Positions 33,730-42,864 of a DNA stretch of 47,421 bases are shown here, one piece after another. Source of the stretch: Chlamydiota bacterium (lineage in GTDB: Bacteria > Chlamydiota > Chlamydiia > Chlamydiales > RGXB01); contig RGYU01000003.1 in NCBI GenBank assembly GCA_010031885.1, positions 1 through 47,421 of the forward strand, in the 5' to 3' direction. The notes beneath the pieces were generated by a model. That model saw nothing but the letters and a program-made list of their open reading frames with translations, was not told the origin of the DNA and did not search any database. Each line of letters begins with the position of its first letter. Within the stretch, counting starts at the first letter, position 1. The position numbers and the translations under genes are program-made.

Positions 33730-34574
33730 ATAGTGCCATCCCTGACTAAATGTGCGATCAATAGATGGGAGTGTTGTAAAAAATGGATGGCAGCTTGGAG
33801 CTCGTCTAGGTCAGAAGAGTAAATTGCGTAACACAGTGAGGATACCCCTTTAGCATACAACTCTAGGGGTGTGTGTTCTGAAAGTAGTTGGCTCTTGTAA
33901 ATTGATTCTGAAAGCTTTTCCGCATCTTCTAGAAATAGGGATAAAAATGCACTTGTAGCTACGCTTAGAGATTTAGCTTTTTGATTATTAGGATGAAGAG
34001 CAACAATTTTTTCGTATTCTTCTAGTGATAATTGTAAAAAACGTGTTTGTTTATTTCTTAAACCATACTCAAAATAGAGTTCCGCTCGTATAAAAATAAG
34101 ATCAAGATCATTTGGTTTATCAAGTAGATAACGGGAACATTTTTCAAGACAAAGATTGAATGTTTCTTCATCACGAACTTTTAAATAGAGCTCAAGAAGC
34201 ACTTTAGAAATCTGGTAGCTGTTACTAGAAAGATTTCCTGCGTAGACTGCTTTTTCAAGTTGTTCTAGATTTTGAGTCTTCTCATAAATAAAGATATACA
34301 CCTGGCTCAGCTTAAGCCAATCCTCTTGCTTAAGGGGATAGTTATTAGACAATAATTTATCATAACAGTGAACAGACTTGATTGCATCGGACAACTCTAA
34401 TGAGTACATAGATGTGAGAGCGTAGGCAGATGCAAGCAGGGAAGTATGCGCAAGCTCTTCATCTTTACTGGGCTGGTAGTTTTTGAGGTGGGTAAGGGCT
34501 TTTTCGACAAGCTTTGTCGGTTTTGACCGGAATAAAGCTTGGTATAATTGACCAGTTTTTCTGAACGGAGTCAT
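33693..34574 (-). CDS. TPR protein, 5' fragment of a frameshifted gene
   Basis: A 293-codon open frame from ATG 34574, with GGGAG just upstream and a near-consensus promoter. The protein is a run of TPR-like helical pairs (LSLEEYEKIVALHPNNQKAKSLSVATSAF, ELQAAIHFLQHSHLL). After about residue 272 the reading (IAHLVRDGTIWEYVSFYFMRR) stops looking like TPR, while the -1 frame continues the repeat. A one-base deletion near 33757-33765 would explain both. No signal peptide. Partners and function unknown. Confidence 0.7.
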   Translation of the reverse strand: MTPFRKTGQLYQALFRSKPTKLVEKALTHLKNYQPSKDEELAHTSLLASAYALTSMYSLELSDAIKSVHCYDKLLSNNYPLKQEDWLKLSQVYIFIYEKTQNLEQLEKAVYAGNLSSNSYQISKVLLELYLKVRDEETFNLCLEKCSRYLLDKPNDLDLIFIRAELYFEYGLRNKQTRFLQLSLEEYEKIVALHPNNQKAKSLSVATSAFLSLFLEDAEKLSESIYKSQLLSEHTPLELYAKGVSSLCYAIYSSDLDELQAAIHFLQHSHLLIAHLVRDGTIWEYVSFYFMRR

Positions 34575-34601
34575 GTTTCGTCTCCCTCGGCTTTTGAGCT
34601 C

Positions 34602-34630
34602 AGTATAGGAAAGGGTATATGTGTTGTCAA
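34602..34630 (-). promoter_or_regulatory. Promoter of the TPR gene
   Basis: Minus strand TTGACA (34625-34630), 17 bases, TATACT (34602-34607): the best match to the consensus in the window. It suggests the TPR gene is, or recently was, strongly transcribed. Confidence 0.85.
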
Positions 34631-34811
34631 TTTTGTTTCTGATATTTTTTTTTCGCTAAACTATTCCGAAAAAAATAGTAAAAAAAATTACAAAAAATAG
34701 ATCTTGGAATATCTGAAGATGTCAATCCAAAATAGATATGCTTTTTATAAAATAAAAAACTTTTTTAAGATAAGTCAGTTATGTTTATCATTCAAAAGGG
34801 GTGGTCAGTAC

Positions 34812-35171
34812 ATGATATTCAAGAAAATTCAGATTGCCGGTCAGGTATTTATAAGAGATACAGATGCTACGGGTAGGATCTATTGTCCAAGACCTATCGA
34901 GTGGGTGATCGAGGCTTTTGAAAAAGAGTGCTATAGAATCTGTCATACGAAGGAAGACGTAGTAATTGTTCAAGCTTCGGTCCATTACTTTAAACCTTTT
35001 GTCTGGTTCGATCCATATGATATGACTTTGGAGATAGAAAGGGTTGGAAACCGCTCTTTTGACTTGAAAGGGCTTATTTATAAAGACAAGGAGCTAGCAA
35101 TAGAGGTGAAGATTACCTTTGTTGTGAATAAAAATAGTGAATCCTTTCTTAAACAGTATTGGGGATCATGA
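34812..35171 (+). CDS. Hotdog-fold thioesterase, likely DHNA-CoA hydrolase (MenI role)
   Basis: A 119-aa protein from ATG 34812, which has AGGGG upstream; the longer in-frame start at 34704 adds unrelated residues. The motif RDTDATGRIYCPRPIEWVIEAFE (about 16-38) is the catalytic DxDATG/Y region of the 4HBT/YbgC hotdog family. The family hydrolyses acyl-CoA thioesters. Directly beside, and overlapping by 23 bp, the 3' end of the menaquinone operon, the likeliest substrate is 1,4-dihydroxy-2-naphthoyl-CoA, the step between MenB and MenA that the operon otherwise lacks. A generic YbgC-type role cannot be excluded. Confidence 0.72.
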   Translation: MIFKKIQIAGQVFIRDTDATGRIYCPRPIEWVIEAFEKECYRICHTKEDVVIVQASVHYFKPFVWFDPYDMTLEIERVGNRSFDLKGLIYKDKELAIEVKITFVVNKNSESFLKQYWGS

Positions 35172-36966
35172 GTTTTTTAGCCTCATTTTGCAGATAGGAC
35201 AAAGGGGGTTTTTCTGGTGCATCGTGTGGCAACATGAAAACAATTTTTGGCACCATATAATAGGGTAGATTGTTTTTTAGATGGAATTGAATTGTGTGGG
35301 ACTTTTCTGATCCCAAAAAAGCCAAGGCCAAAGCCTCCCCCCAATAGGGGTCATGCATACCAAACGCAAAGAAAAGCGTTTTTTCAAATATTTGGCTAGC
35401 GACTTTTTCGATGTAATCCAGACTAATTTTCTCCCCACCTGAATTGATCACACGATCCTTACGTCCTGTAATAGTAAATTTTCCTTCCTTAACAATAGCC
35501 AAATCGTGGGTTTCAAAAAACCCGTCAACACCCGGCCTTAAATTTTGACACACCCCCAGTTTCTGGATCTTAAATTGCCCATTGTGAACACACCCTTTCG
35601 CATTTGCAACCAAATGGTTGTCTATCAGACAGGTTCCTAGCTCTGATGTTGTGTAGATAATTACCGATTTTACAGATTTTTGTTGCAATCTCTCTATTAA
35701 ATAAGGGGGGCAAAAAGCTCCACCAATCAAGAGGTTTCTACAATGCCAACTCCCATTCTGAGCCATTTTTTTGATGATTTGGGTAGGCACCATGTTTTCA
35801 AAATCGGTCACTACCTGGTCGTCTAAAACAAGAGCACCACCAGAGAGCAAAGGTCTCAGACCCGCCATTAATCCCCCGATACGAGAAAGACTCAGATTTG
35901 CCCGATAGCTCGCCCCTTTAAGAGGAGGATAACAAAGATATTGGTCTTGAATATTTGTAAAAAGCTGATCCCAACACCAAGTGATCTCTTTAGGCGATCC
36001 CGTTGTTCCGGAACTTACCAGTATAATTTGGGTATCTTTCGGTATAGTATGTAGAGATTTTGCTTTTATCCCTTTTTGGGGTTGATTAAAAGAGATGGGC
36101 TGACCTTGCCTTAATAGGGCAAAAAATTTGATCAGTGCGTCTAATTTTGGCAAATTGCATAAAATTTCCCCTGGTTCAACACCCTGTGAATTAATCCTTT
36201 GATCGAGCTCATGGTAGGTGATTTTTTCTGTGCTTGTTATAATCGCTATCGAGCAAGGATTTGCTTTTTTAATAGGGCATGTCATCACCTCAATTTTAAA
36301 GCGATCCACATCAATACCAACAGATTCAGAGTACAAATTCAAATAGGTAGCAAGTTTTAAAATTGGTGTGCTGTCCTCTAAAGAACTACTTAAAACAAAT
36401 CGTTTCCCCAGTTTTTTGGTCAATTCATAAATTGGTTCATAAAAAACCCTATAGGGTTTGACTACCGCTGCGACTACTTGCTTGTATGCAAGGCGCGTTT
36501 GCCAGCCTTCTTCCAAAAAACTTTCGTCAAGTGCTAAGGGAATATTGAGTTCCAGAACTTTTTCAATAGTTGAAGTAGGTTCCTCAAAAAAATCGAGCCT
36601 CTCCTGGGGGATGAGTGAAGCAAGTATTTTTACTTGGTCAACTGAAAGAGTACGGTTTGCATCAATACGAATTTTGGCATCAGTTTTTTCTATAGCGTTT
36701 TTTATGAGCAAAAGGCCCTGATCAAAGTCCAGGTGGGTGATTTTTACCTTGATTGTGGATGCTTTATCTGCTCTCAAAAGATCCTCTTCACAGGCGACGA
36801 ATAGGGCTTTGGGGACCGGCCCTATTTTAGAAAAAAGAGCCATTTGTAGGGGAAAATAGACCTGAGGAATGAAGGGGAGTTCAACAATTTGGTTGTTGAA
36901 TTCTACTTGAAGTAGGTTTTTTTCTCCTTGAAAGGGTTCACTCAAGCGATAAATTTTTTCTTTCAT
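35149..36966 (-). CDS. MenC-MenE fusion: OSB synthase and OSB-CoA ligase
   Basis: A single 605-aa ORF. Residues 1 to about 225 are a short enolase-superfamily o-succinylbenzoate synthase: KVK (73-75), RIDAN (Asp102), FFEEP (Glu128/129), ALDES (Asp147) and VVKPYR (Lys170) supply the expected catalytic and metal residues. Residues of about 235-605 are an acyl-CoA synthetase: LVSSGTTGSPKE (316-327, P-loop), YTTSELGT (438-445), and THDLAI...TITGRKDRVINSGGEKIS (486-515). The fusion would carry SHCHC to OSB to OSB-CoA in one polypeptide. Both parts are compact compared with free homologs. It overlaps menA by 4 bp and is the last gene of the operon. Confidence 0.88.
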   Translation of the reverse strand: MKEKIYRLSEPFQGEKNLLQVEFNNQIVELPFIPQVYFPLQMALFSKIGPVPKALFVACEEDLLRADKASTIKVKITHLDFDQGLLLIKNAIEKTDAKIRIDANRTLSVDQVKILASLIPQERLDFFEEPTSTIEKVLELNIPLALDESFLEEGWQTRLAYKQVVAAVVKPYRVFYEPIYELTKKLGKRFVLSSSLEDSTPILKLATYLNLYSESVGIDVDRFKIEVMTCPIKKANPCSIAIITSTEKITYHELDQRINSQGVEPGEILCNLPKLDALIKFFALLRQGQPISFNQPQKGIKAKSLHTIPKDTQIILVSSGTTGSPKEITWCWDQLFTNIQDQYLCYPPLKGASYRANLSLSRIGGLMAGLRPLLSGGALVLDDQVVTDFENMVPTQIIKKMAQNGSWHCRNLLIGGAFCPPYLIERLQQKSVKSVIIYTTSELGTCLIDNHLVANAKGCVHNGQFKIQKLGVCQNLRPGVDGFFETHDLAIVKEGKFTITGRKDRVINSGGEKISLDYIEKVASQIFEKTLFFAFGMHDPYWGEALALAFLGSEKSHTIQFHLKNNLPYYMVPKIVFMLPHDAPEKPPLSYLQNEAKKLMIPNTV

Positions 36967-37784
36967 AAAAAATAGGCTTTCAAAGCAAATAGGCAGGTAA
37001 AAAGGATAAATGCAATTCCGATTTTAGGCAGCAAAGAGGTGATTTCATCCTCATCCCAAAGTTTTTTCAAAATATGGAAAATAAAAGGGATTAAAAAAAG
37101 ATTCATAATTGATGGGACTATTGCAAGTGGAGCTAAAAGAGCCAGGCTAACTTCTACTTTTCCAAAATGTGTTCCATAGAGGACAACTAGAGTATTTTTT
37201 TTTGTGAGTTTGTCCTCTTCAAAATCACGTAAATTATTCGCCCCCAAAAGGGCAATAGAAAAAAATCCAGGAGCTAGACCAACAAACAGAGGATAAATAC
37301 TAAATTGTAGTGTTTGAAGGTAGTTTGTAAAAAATACAGCAACTGAGCCAAAGAAAAAAAGGACAATAGGTTCAGATATCCCTTTGTATGCATAACTTAT
37401 TGGCCCTTTAGTGTAAAAAATGCCTAAAAGGACAGCAAGTCCGTACATACAAAGTATGATGGGGCCGCCTCGAAAAATAAGAGGAATACTCAGTATAAAA
37501 CCAATCGCAAATGTTATACTCATCAGCCAAAACAGATGATTTTTAGTTACAAGCCCTGACGCCCCAAGTCGCCTAGGCCCTTTTCTAACGGCAGTATCTT
37601 TGCCTTGTATGCAATCGTAGTAATCGTTTGCCAGGTTTGTGCCCATTTGTATGAAAAGTCCACAAAGTAACGTAATAGCAAAAAGGACTAAATCAGGTTT
37701 TGGCGCTAAAAGTGTCCCTATCACAACAGGGCTGATGGATGCTATCCACGTTTTCGGCCTTGTCCCCTCGATCCATAGTTGCAT
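36963..37784 (-). CDS. menA: DHNA polyprenyltransferase
   Basis: A 273-aa UbiA-family membrane enzyme with about eight helices. It starts [21 protein letters not shown], has the first Asp-rich motif [20 protein letters not shown] (about 53-72) and the second [16 protein letters not shown]. It prenylates DHNA to demethylmenaquinone. The N-terminal 30 codons overlap menB in another frame (92 bp); the conserved first residues show that the ATG at 37784 is right, with AAGG just before it. Confidence 0.94.
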   Translation of the reverse strand: MQLWIEGTRPKTWIASISPVVIGTLLAPKPDLVLFAITLLCGLFIQMGTNLANDYYDCIQGKDTAVRKGPRRLGASGLVTKNHLFWLMSITFAIGFILSIPLIFRGGPIILCMYGLAVLLGIFYTKGPISYAYKGISEPIVLFFFGSVAVFFTNYLQTLQFSIYPLFVGLAPGFFSIALLGANNLRDFEEDKLTKKNTLVVLYGTHFGKVEVSLALLAPLAIVPSIMNLFLIPFIFHILKKLWDEDEITSLLPKIGIAFILFTCLFALKAYFL

Positions 37785-38574
37785 CCTTACCTCGATATTT
37801 TTGAAAATTAGGTTTTCTTTTTTCTAAGAAGGCCTGTTTGCCTTCTTTTGCCTCATCGGTTTTGTAATAGAGCATTGTGGCCAAACCGGCTAGCTCTTGG
37901 ATTCCCGATTGACCATCGATATCGGCGTTGAATGAAGCCTTTAGGCATGCAAGAGCTGTAGGAGAGTGTGATAGTAGTGTTCGGCACCATTCAATAGTCG
38001 TAGATTTTAACTCCTCATAGGGAACAACAGCGTTTACAAGCCCCATATCAAATGCTTGATCGGCCGAATATTGGCGGCACATGAACCAAATCTCTCTTGC
38101 CTTTTTTTGACCCACAATACGGGCTAGGTAGCTTGAGCCAAATCCACCATCAAATGAACCGACTTTAGGCCCTACCTGCCCAAAGCGGGCGTTATTGGCA
38201 GCTATGGTCATATCGCAAAGCACATGCAGAACATGGCCACCTCCAATTGCGTAACCTGCAACCATTGCTATCGTTGGTTTGGGACAAGAACGGAGTTTTT
38301 TTTGAAAAGTAAGCACATTTAGGCTTTCGCGACCCGATTCATCTTTATAACCCTCATCGCCACGTATACTTTGATCTCCACCAGAGCAAAAAGCCTCTTT
38401 TCCGTATCCTGATAAAACGATAACGCCAACTAACGAATCCTCAATAGCATTGTCTAAAGCTTGGATCATTTCTGCTACTGTCTGTGGTCTAAAAGCATTT
38501 CTTTTATGGGGACGATTGATGGTAATCCATGCAATTTGATCCTGTTTTTCGAAAAGAATATCTTGAAAGTTCAT
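37693..38574 (-). CDS. menB: DHNA-CoA synthase (crotonase family)
   Basis: A 293-aa crotonase-fold enzyme. MenB-specific features include [55 protein letters not shown] (oxyanion and substrate region) and the end KRKPNFQKY. It cyclises OSB-CoA to DHNA-CoA. After the usual C-terminus the frame continues for about 30 residues that resemble nothing in the family and are encoded over the start of menA. A one-A gain in the A5 run (minus strand; 37798-37802) would instead give a stop at TAAGGATG next to menA, so the tail may be due to an indel. Confidence 0.93.
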   Translation of the reverse strand: MNFQDILFEKQDQIAWITINRPHKRNAFRPQTVAEMIQALDNAIEDSLVGVIVLSGYGKEAFCSGGDQSIRGDEGYKDESGRESLNVLTFQKKLRSCPKPTIAMVAGYAIGGGHVLHVLCDMTIAANNARFGQVGPKVGSFDGGFGSSYLARIVGQKKAREIWFMCRQYSADQAFDMGLVNAVVPYEELKSTTIEWCRTLLSHSPTALACLKASFNADIDGQSGIQELAGLATMLYYKTDEAKEGKQAFLEKRKPNFQKYRGKDATMDRGDKAENVDSIHQPCCDRDTFSAKT

Positions 38575-39299
38575 AGGAGCACCATTCTTATAAGTTTGGC
38601 AAGGTGTAAAGGTTTTTCTAGATGTACTAGATGTCCGCTTTTTTCAATGCTATGGATGAATATAGGCTCCATAGACTCTTTTAAGCAATCTTCCATCTCT
38701 TTTTTAAGCGGATCTTTATCTCCGTAAATAAGATGCACAGGCATACGAAAGGGGGGAATAAGTGTTTTTTGGTTCAATATGCTTAAGCTTTGGAACTGCT
38801 TTAAAAGGAATTTTGGATCTAATTCGGCCTTTTTTTTCAAAAGATGATCGAGAGGAGTGTAGCCTGAAAAAATGGGTAAAGAGTACCACCATTTTAAAAA
38901 ATCTCTTAATCTCAAAGTTTGTAGTTTTTGTTGTACGTTTTTCTCAAATACAAGCCTTTTTTCGGTTTCAAAAGAGCTGAACTTTAATCTTGATGAGATG
39001 CAAATTACATGGCTGAAAAGATCCGGAAAGAGGTCTACAAGCTGAAGCGCAATACGTCCTCCCATAGAATAGCCGATTACAGGTATTGGCCTGTCGAACA
39101 TACTCATAATCAAAGAATAAATTTTTTCTAGAACCTCACAAAATTCCCCCTCAGGGAGGAGGATGACGACAGGGCTACAAAACTCCTTGATTTTTTTTAC
39201 CATCTCCTCGAAGTCCTCGTGAATGGATAAAAAACCACCTATCACTAGAACAGGGTTTTTTATTTGTACAGAAGAAGTGATTGTTCTTTCAAAGTGCAT
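38571..39299 (-). CDS. menH: MenH-like alpha/beta hydrolase (SHCHC synthase)
   Basis: A 242-aa alpha/beta hydrolase with the nucleophile elbow GYSMGGR (Ser78), a late [10 protein letters not shown] acid region and [11 protein letters not shown] (catalytic His). MenH eliminates pyruvate from SEPHCHC to give SHCHC. The usual HG oxyanion pair is GG (21-22). Position between menD and menB supports the call over a generic esterase. It overlaps menD by 40 bp and menB by 4 bp. Confidence 0.88.
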   Translation of the reverse strand: MHFERTITSSVQIKNPVLVIGGFLSIHEDFEEMVKKIKEFCSPVVILLPEGEFCEVLEKIYSLIMSMFDRPIPVIGYSMGGRIALQLVDLFPDLFSHVICISSRLKFSSFETEKRLVFEKNVQQKLQTLRLRDFLKWWYSLPIFSGYTPLDHLLKKKAELDPKFLLKQFQSLSILNQKTLIPPFRMPVHLIYGDKDPLKKEMEDCLKESMEPIFIHSIEKSGHLVHLEKPLHLAKLIRMVLL

Positions 39300-40957
39300 T
39301 CCAAAGTATCCTTTAGACGCTTTAGATGGTGTAAATCTACCTCCTGGGCTGTTACCATCTCAATCAAAGCGGGCCGTTTTTTCTGAATGAGGGTTTCTAT
39401 GCACAAATCTTCGTTAAAAAAGAAATAATCTAAATCAAAGTTTTTGGCGACAAGGGCATAGTCAAGGGTATGAGGCATAACAAAAAGTTCTTCATTCTCT
39501 TGGAGGCTCTTGACCCCCTCAAGGTAATTGAAGATCTGGCCCCCTCCATTATTAAATACGATAATGATCAAAGGAAGTGGATTTTTTTTGAGAAAAAATA
39601 ACGAATTGAGGTCGTGCCAAAAAGTCATGTCTCCTAAAATTGCTAAGGTAGGTCGATCCTTTTTTAAAGCTATACCAATTGCAGTCGCTATGTTTCCCTC
39701 TATTCCAGAGTGACCTCGGTTTGCATAGATCTCCCCCCTGAATTCATGGGGGTAGAAAACACGATCCAAATGCCTAATAGGCATACTGTTCCCCACAAAT
39801 AGGTTAAAAAAAATAGAGGATTTTGACAATAGTCGCAAAAAAGCAATTTCAGAGATTTGGGGTTCCTCAAATAGAGCCTTATCAATAGACTGGAAGCTGA
39901 TCTCAGAAAGTTCAAGGCAGTTTTTAATATAACTGGAAAAAAGGCGGGCAGGAGTGTGTTGGATCATATCATGGATGAATTGGCCCGGATGCATAACAAT
40001 TCTATGGGTAATTGCATGTAGCGGATCGGCTCGCTCCGTATGGGGCGTCACATAAACAACCCTTTCAATCGAATTCAACCAGGGATCAATCATCTTGTTT
40101 ACAAAACGATCACCAAATTTTACAACAATGTCAGGCTTAAGCTCGTCTAAAATATTTTCAAAATTTTGAAGAATGTAACGATTAGAGCAGTGTTTTCTAC
40201 AATTTGAAAGGGGATCTACAAGGATTGGCCAACATAAATGTTTTGCAAATTCCAGAAGAGCTTTAGATTCTATCAAATCGGTCTGACCTACTACAATTAC
40301 CCCTCTCTCATAAAAAAGGATCTCCTGTTGAATCTTTGAAGCCTCTTTTGCACTGAGGATCCTCTCAATTGTTTGAAAAGATGTTTTTGGCTTGAGTGTT
40401 GGCCGATTCTTAACTGTGGAATGGATCACAGGAGTTCTGAATTGGCAATTTAGATGGATCGGTCCTCCATTCTCCTGCTTAGATACAAATACTGCATGCG
40501 CCACAATCGATTTTACAAATCCCTCTGAAACTTCAGCTGACGGTGGGGGAAATTGAAAATGCAAACGGATAAAAGGATTAAAAAAGTCGTATTGTTCAAT
40601 TGTTTGATTCGCCATGGCTAAATGGAGCTCAGGGGGGCGATCTGCTGTTAAAAGAATAAGCGGCACATGGGTATGGAATGCCTCAACTACAGCTGGTAAA
40701 AGATTCGCCAGGGCACTTCCTGAGGTGACAATAAGGGCAACGGGCTCGTTTAAGGATTTAGCAAGTCCAAGTGCAATATAACCGAGCCCCCTTTCATCAA
40801 AATGTGTATGAACCTCGGCAAGAGGATTTCGTTTAGCGGCCAGATTCAAAGCAGAGGATCGAGATCCGGGTGCTATGCAAAAGTGGCGCACATTTTGAGC
40901 GACAAGCTCTTCAACAATGCTTTCAGAAAAAAGGGTGTTCCAGTACGCGGTATTCAT
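39260..40957 (-). CDS. menD: SEPHCHC synthase MenD
   Basis: A 565-aa ThDP-dependent enzyme of normal length. N-terminal CIAPGSRSSALN (27-38), HTHFDERGLGYIALGLAKS with the catalytic Glu, VTSGSALANLLPAVVEA, and the ThDP site GDMTFWHDLNSL...IVFNNGGGQIF. It joins 2-oxoglutarate (after decarboxylation) to isochorismate, the committed step. It starts 3 bp after menF. Confidence 0.96.
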   Translation of the reverse strand: MNTAYWNTLFSESIVEELVAQNVRHFCIAPGSRSSALNLAAKRNPLAEVHTHFDERGLGYIALGLAKSLNEPVALIVTSGSALANLLPAVVEAFHTHVPLILLTADRPPELHLAMANQTIEQYDFFNPFIRLHFQFPPPSAEVSEGFVKSIVAHAVFVSKQENGGPIHLNCQFRTPVIHSTVKNRPTLKPKTSFQTIERILSAKEASKIQQEILFYERGVIVVGQTDLIESKALLEFAKHLCWPILVDPLSNCRKHCSNRYILQNFENILDELKPDIVVKFGDRFVNKMIDPWLNSIERVVYVTPHTERADPLHAITHRIVMHPGQFIHDMIQHTPARLFSSYIKNCLELSEISFQSIDKALFEEPQISEIAFLRLLSKSSIFFNLFVGNSMPIRHLDRVFYPHEFRGEIYANRGHSGIEGNIATAIGIALKKDRPTLAILGDMTFWHDLNSLFFLKKNPLPLIIIVFNNGGGQIFNYLEGVKSLQENEELFVMPHTLDYALVAKNFDLDYFFFNEDLCIETLIQKKRPALIEMVTAQEVDLHHLKRLKDTLECTLKEQSLLLYK

Positions 40958-40960
40958 AAT

Positions 40961-41995
40961 TTACCAAAGGTAGGGGGAAATTTTATGATCAAGCTCATTC
41001 CATTCTTGGTCTATGGTGGAACCCTCTACAAGTCCACTGCCGGCAAACAAATAGAGATGTTGATTTTTAACAAGTATGGATCGAATAGCCACTGAAGCAA
41101 GGGTCGTTCCATCTAGCATTAAAGCAAAAGGGGCAGCGTAGAGGCCTCGATCAAAAGGTTCTACCTGATAAAGCTTTTCGATCGCTGTATTTTTTGGATA
41201 ACCTGCAACAGCACTTGTTGGGTGCAAAAGTCGAATTAGGTCGCTATCCGAGACATCGGGTTTGAGCTTACCCTCAATCGATGTTTTGAGATGGTACAAA
41301 TGGTGTGACGTCAAAATGGCGGGGTGATCATCCACATGTACCTCAAGGCAAACCGTTTTCAATTTTTGTAGAAGATCGTCAATCACATACTGATGCTCTT
41401 TTCTGTCTTTTTGCGACTCCAAAAGAAGACTTGGATTTTGATCAATAGGCAAGGTGCCCGCAATTGCAGCAGTTAAGATGTGGTCTTTTTTACGCTCATA
41501 AAGCCGTTCAGGTGTAGCGCCCATGAAAGCGATCCCCTTTTCGGGCATGTAAAAAAAAATGTCTTGAGAGCGGAAAATCGCAAGGTGATTATTGATAAGG
41601 TGTTTTGCATCGAGCGAGTTCTCAAATTTCAAGACTGTTTTTCGGGCTAAAACAATTTTTTCTATCCCCTCGAATCCATTTTCAACCGTTTTTGTGTAAG
41701 AAGCTTTATCTGGAAGGTCTGTTCTATTGAGAGGTTTTTCTAGCGGTTCAATGACTGGATAGATACGCGACTCTATCCTGTAACTTGCCGGTTGGATCCA
41801 AATAGAGGTTGGAAAGGTTTTCCAAAGGTCGCTCTTTCTTTCAAATGGGAAAAAGTCTTGAAACCCTATTTGTGGAAAAACATCGGGGGTTGGGCTTTCG
41901 CTTTGGCGCTGGATTCCGAATCCACCAAATGTAAATTGGGGTGTTGCAAATAAGAATTTGGGGTAAACATCTTCTTGAAAAAGCCACTCAATCAC
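40961..41995 (-). CDS. menF: Isochorismate synthase MenF
   Basis: A 344-aa chorismate-utilising enzyme from GTG 41995, which overlaps the ubiE stop (GTGA). Motifs: GATPERLYER (about 155-164), TAAIAGTLP, KDRKEHQYVID, LYHLKTSIEG, LHPTSAVAGYPK and AGSGLVEGSTIDQEWNELDHK near the C-terminus. It is about 80-90 residues shorter than E. coli MenF at the N-terminus but keeps the catalytic half. It supplies isochorismate to MenD. Confidence 0.92.
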   Translation of the reverse strand: MIEWLFQEDVYPKFLFATPQFTFGGFGIQRQSESPTPDVFPQIGFQDFFPFERKSDLWKTFPTSIWIQPASYRIESRIYPVIEPLEKPLNRTDLPDKASYTKTVENGFEGIEKIVLARKTVLKFENSLDAKHLINNHLAIFRSQDIFFYMPEKGIAFMGATPERLYERKKDHILTAAIAGTLPIDQNPSLLLESQKDRKEHQYVIDDLLQKLKTVCLEVHVDDHPAILTSHHLYHLKTSIEGKLKPDVSDSDLIRLLHPTSAVAGYPKNTAIEKLYQVEPFDRGLYAAPFALMLDGTTLASVAIRSILVKNQHLYLFAGSGLVEGSTIDQEWNELDHKISPYLW

Positions 41996-42711
41996 AATTT
42001 TTTTCCTGTATAAATTGTTACGATACCAAAAAATATAGAGCGATAGGCAACATCCTTAAAACCGGCTATTTCCAGCAGTTTGTTGAATTCTTCCCGTTGA
42101 GCAAATGTCTCGATTGTTTCATTGAGGTAACGGTAGGCTTTAAGATTTGAAGAAAAAAGGGCGCCAAGAAATGGGAGTATGTAGCGAATATAAAAAAGAA
42201 ACCCTTTTTTGAATAAAAAAGATTGAGGTGTCGAAAACTCCAAAACATGAATAGAACCCTTTTCTTTTAATATTCTGAAGATTTCCTTAAGCCCTTTTTG
42301 GGGATCCATAAAATTGCGTATACCAAAGCTGAGTGTTGCAATATCAAAGCTGTGATCTTGAAATGACGTACTATGACCATCTTCAACAAGTAGCTTTACA
42401 ATAGATCCAAAACCTGCTTTAAAGACCTTTTTGACTCCTACCTTCATCATTTCCGTCGAGACATCGATCCCAACAGCTTTTACAATATTTTTGCGAAGTT
42501 CTAGGTTAATCAGAAGTTGGTCACAAGTTCCAGTGGCAATATCTATCATTTCTAAAGGGCGATCAAAAGGTATTGTTTGGACTAGTGCCTTTCGAAACCA
42601 CAGATCTTGACCAAAAGAAATAACTCGATTTGTCATATCGTAAACTTTTCCGATAGAATCGAACATGGCTGCAACATGTTCTCGTGAAGGAATTCGTTGA
42701 CTCACTTTCAT
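41992..42711 (-). CDS. ubiE: Demethylmenaquinone methyltransferase
   Basis: A 239-aa UbiE/MenG methyltransferase: MFDSIGKVYDMTNRVISFGQD (about 15-35), DIATGTCDQLLINLE (SAM motif I), LSFGIRNFMDPQKGLKEIFRILK, and LEFSTPQ. It makes the final C-methylation of demethylmenaquinone. It is first in the operon. ATG at 42711; the upstream 150 bp is AT-rich with TATATA on the minus strand at about 42737-42752, but no clear -35 box. Confidence 0.95.
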   Translation of the reverse strand: MKVSQRIPSREHVAAMFDSIGKVYDMTNRVISFGQDLWFRKALVQTIPFDRPLEMIDIATGTCDQLLINLELRKNIVKAVGIDVSTEMMKVGVKKVFKAGFGSIVKLLVEDGHSTSFQDHSFDIATLSFGIRNFMDPQKGLKEIFRILKEKGSIHVLEFSTPQSFLFKKGFLFYIRYILPFLGALFSSNLKAYRYLNETIETFAQREEFNKLLEIAGFKDVAYRSIFFGIVTIYTGKKL

Positions 42712-42864
42712 GAGCTGATTTTTACCAGAAAGATTTTATATATACAACCAAAAACCCTCTCTGGATGCTGTTTCAACATTTTCAAATTTTAAAATGGTCT
42801 TGTCCTTGAGGTAGCGTCCGATCAGGTTGCATCCGCAGCAGTTGGCACGGACAACAATAACGAC

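Noticed and set aside
33725-33735. Programmed -1 frameshifting in the TPR gene
   Set aside because: There is no X_XXY_YYZ slippery heptamer in the upstream frame and no clear stimulatory hairpin; a simple deletion near 33760 explains the repeat pattern better.
34704-34811. Longer start for the hotdog thioesterase
   Set aside because: The extra 36 residues are not part of the hotdog fold and come from very AT-rich DNA; ATG 34812 has AGGGG correctly placed and starts at the first beta strand.
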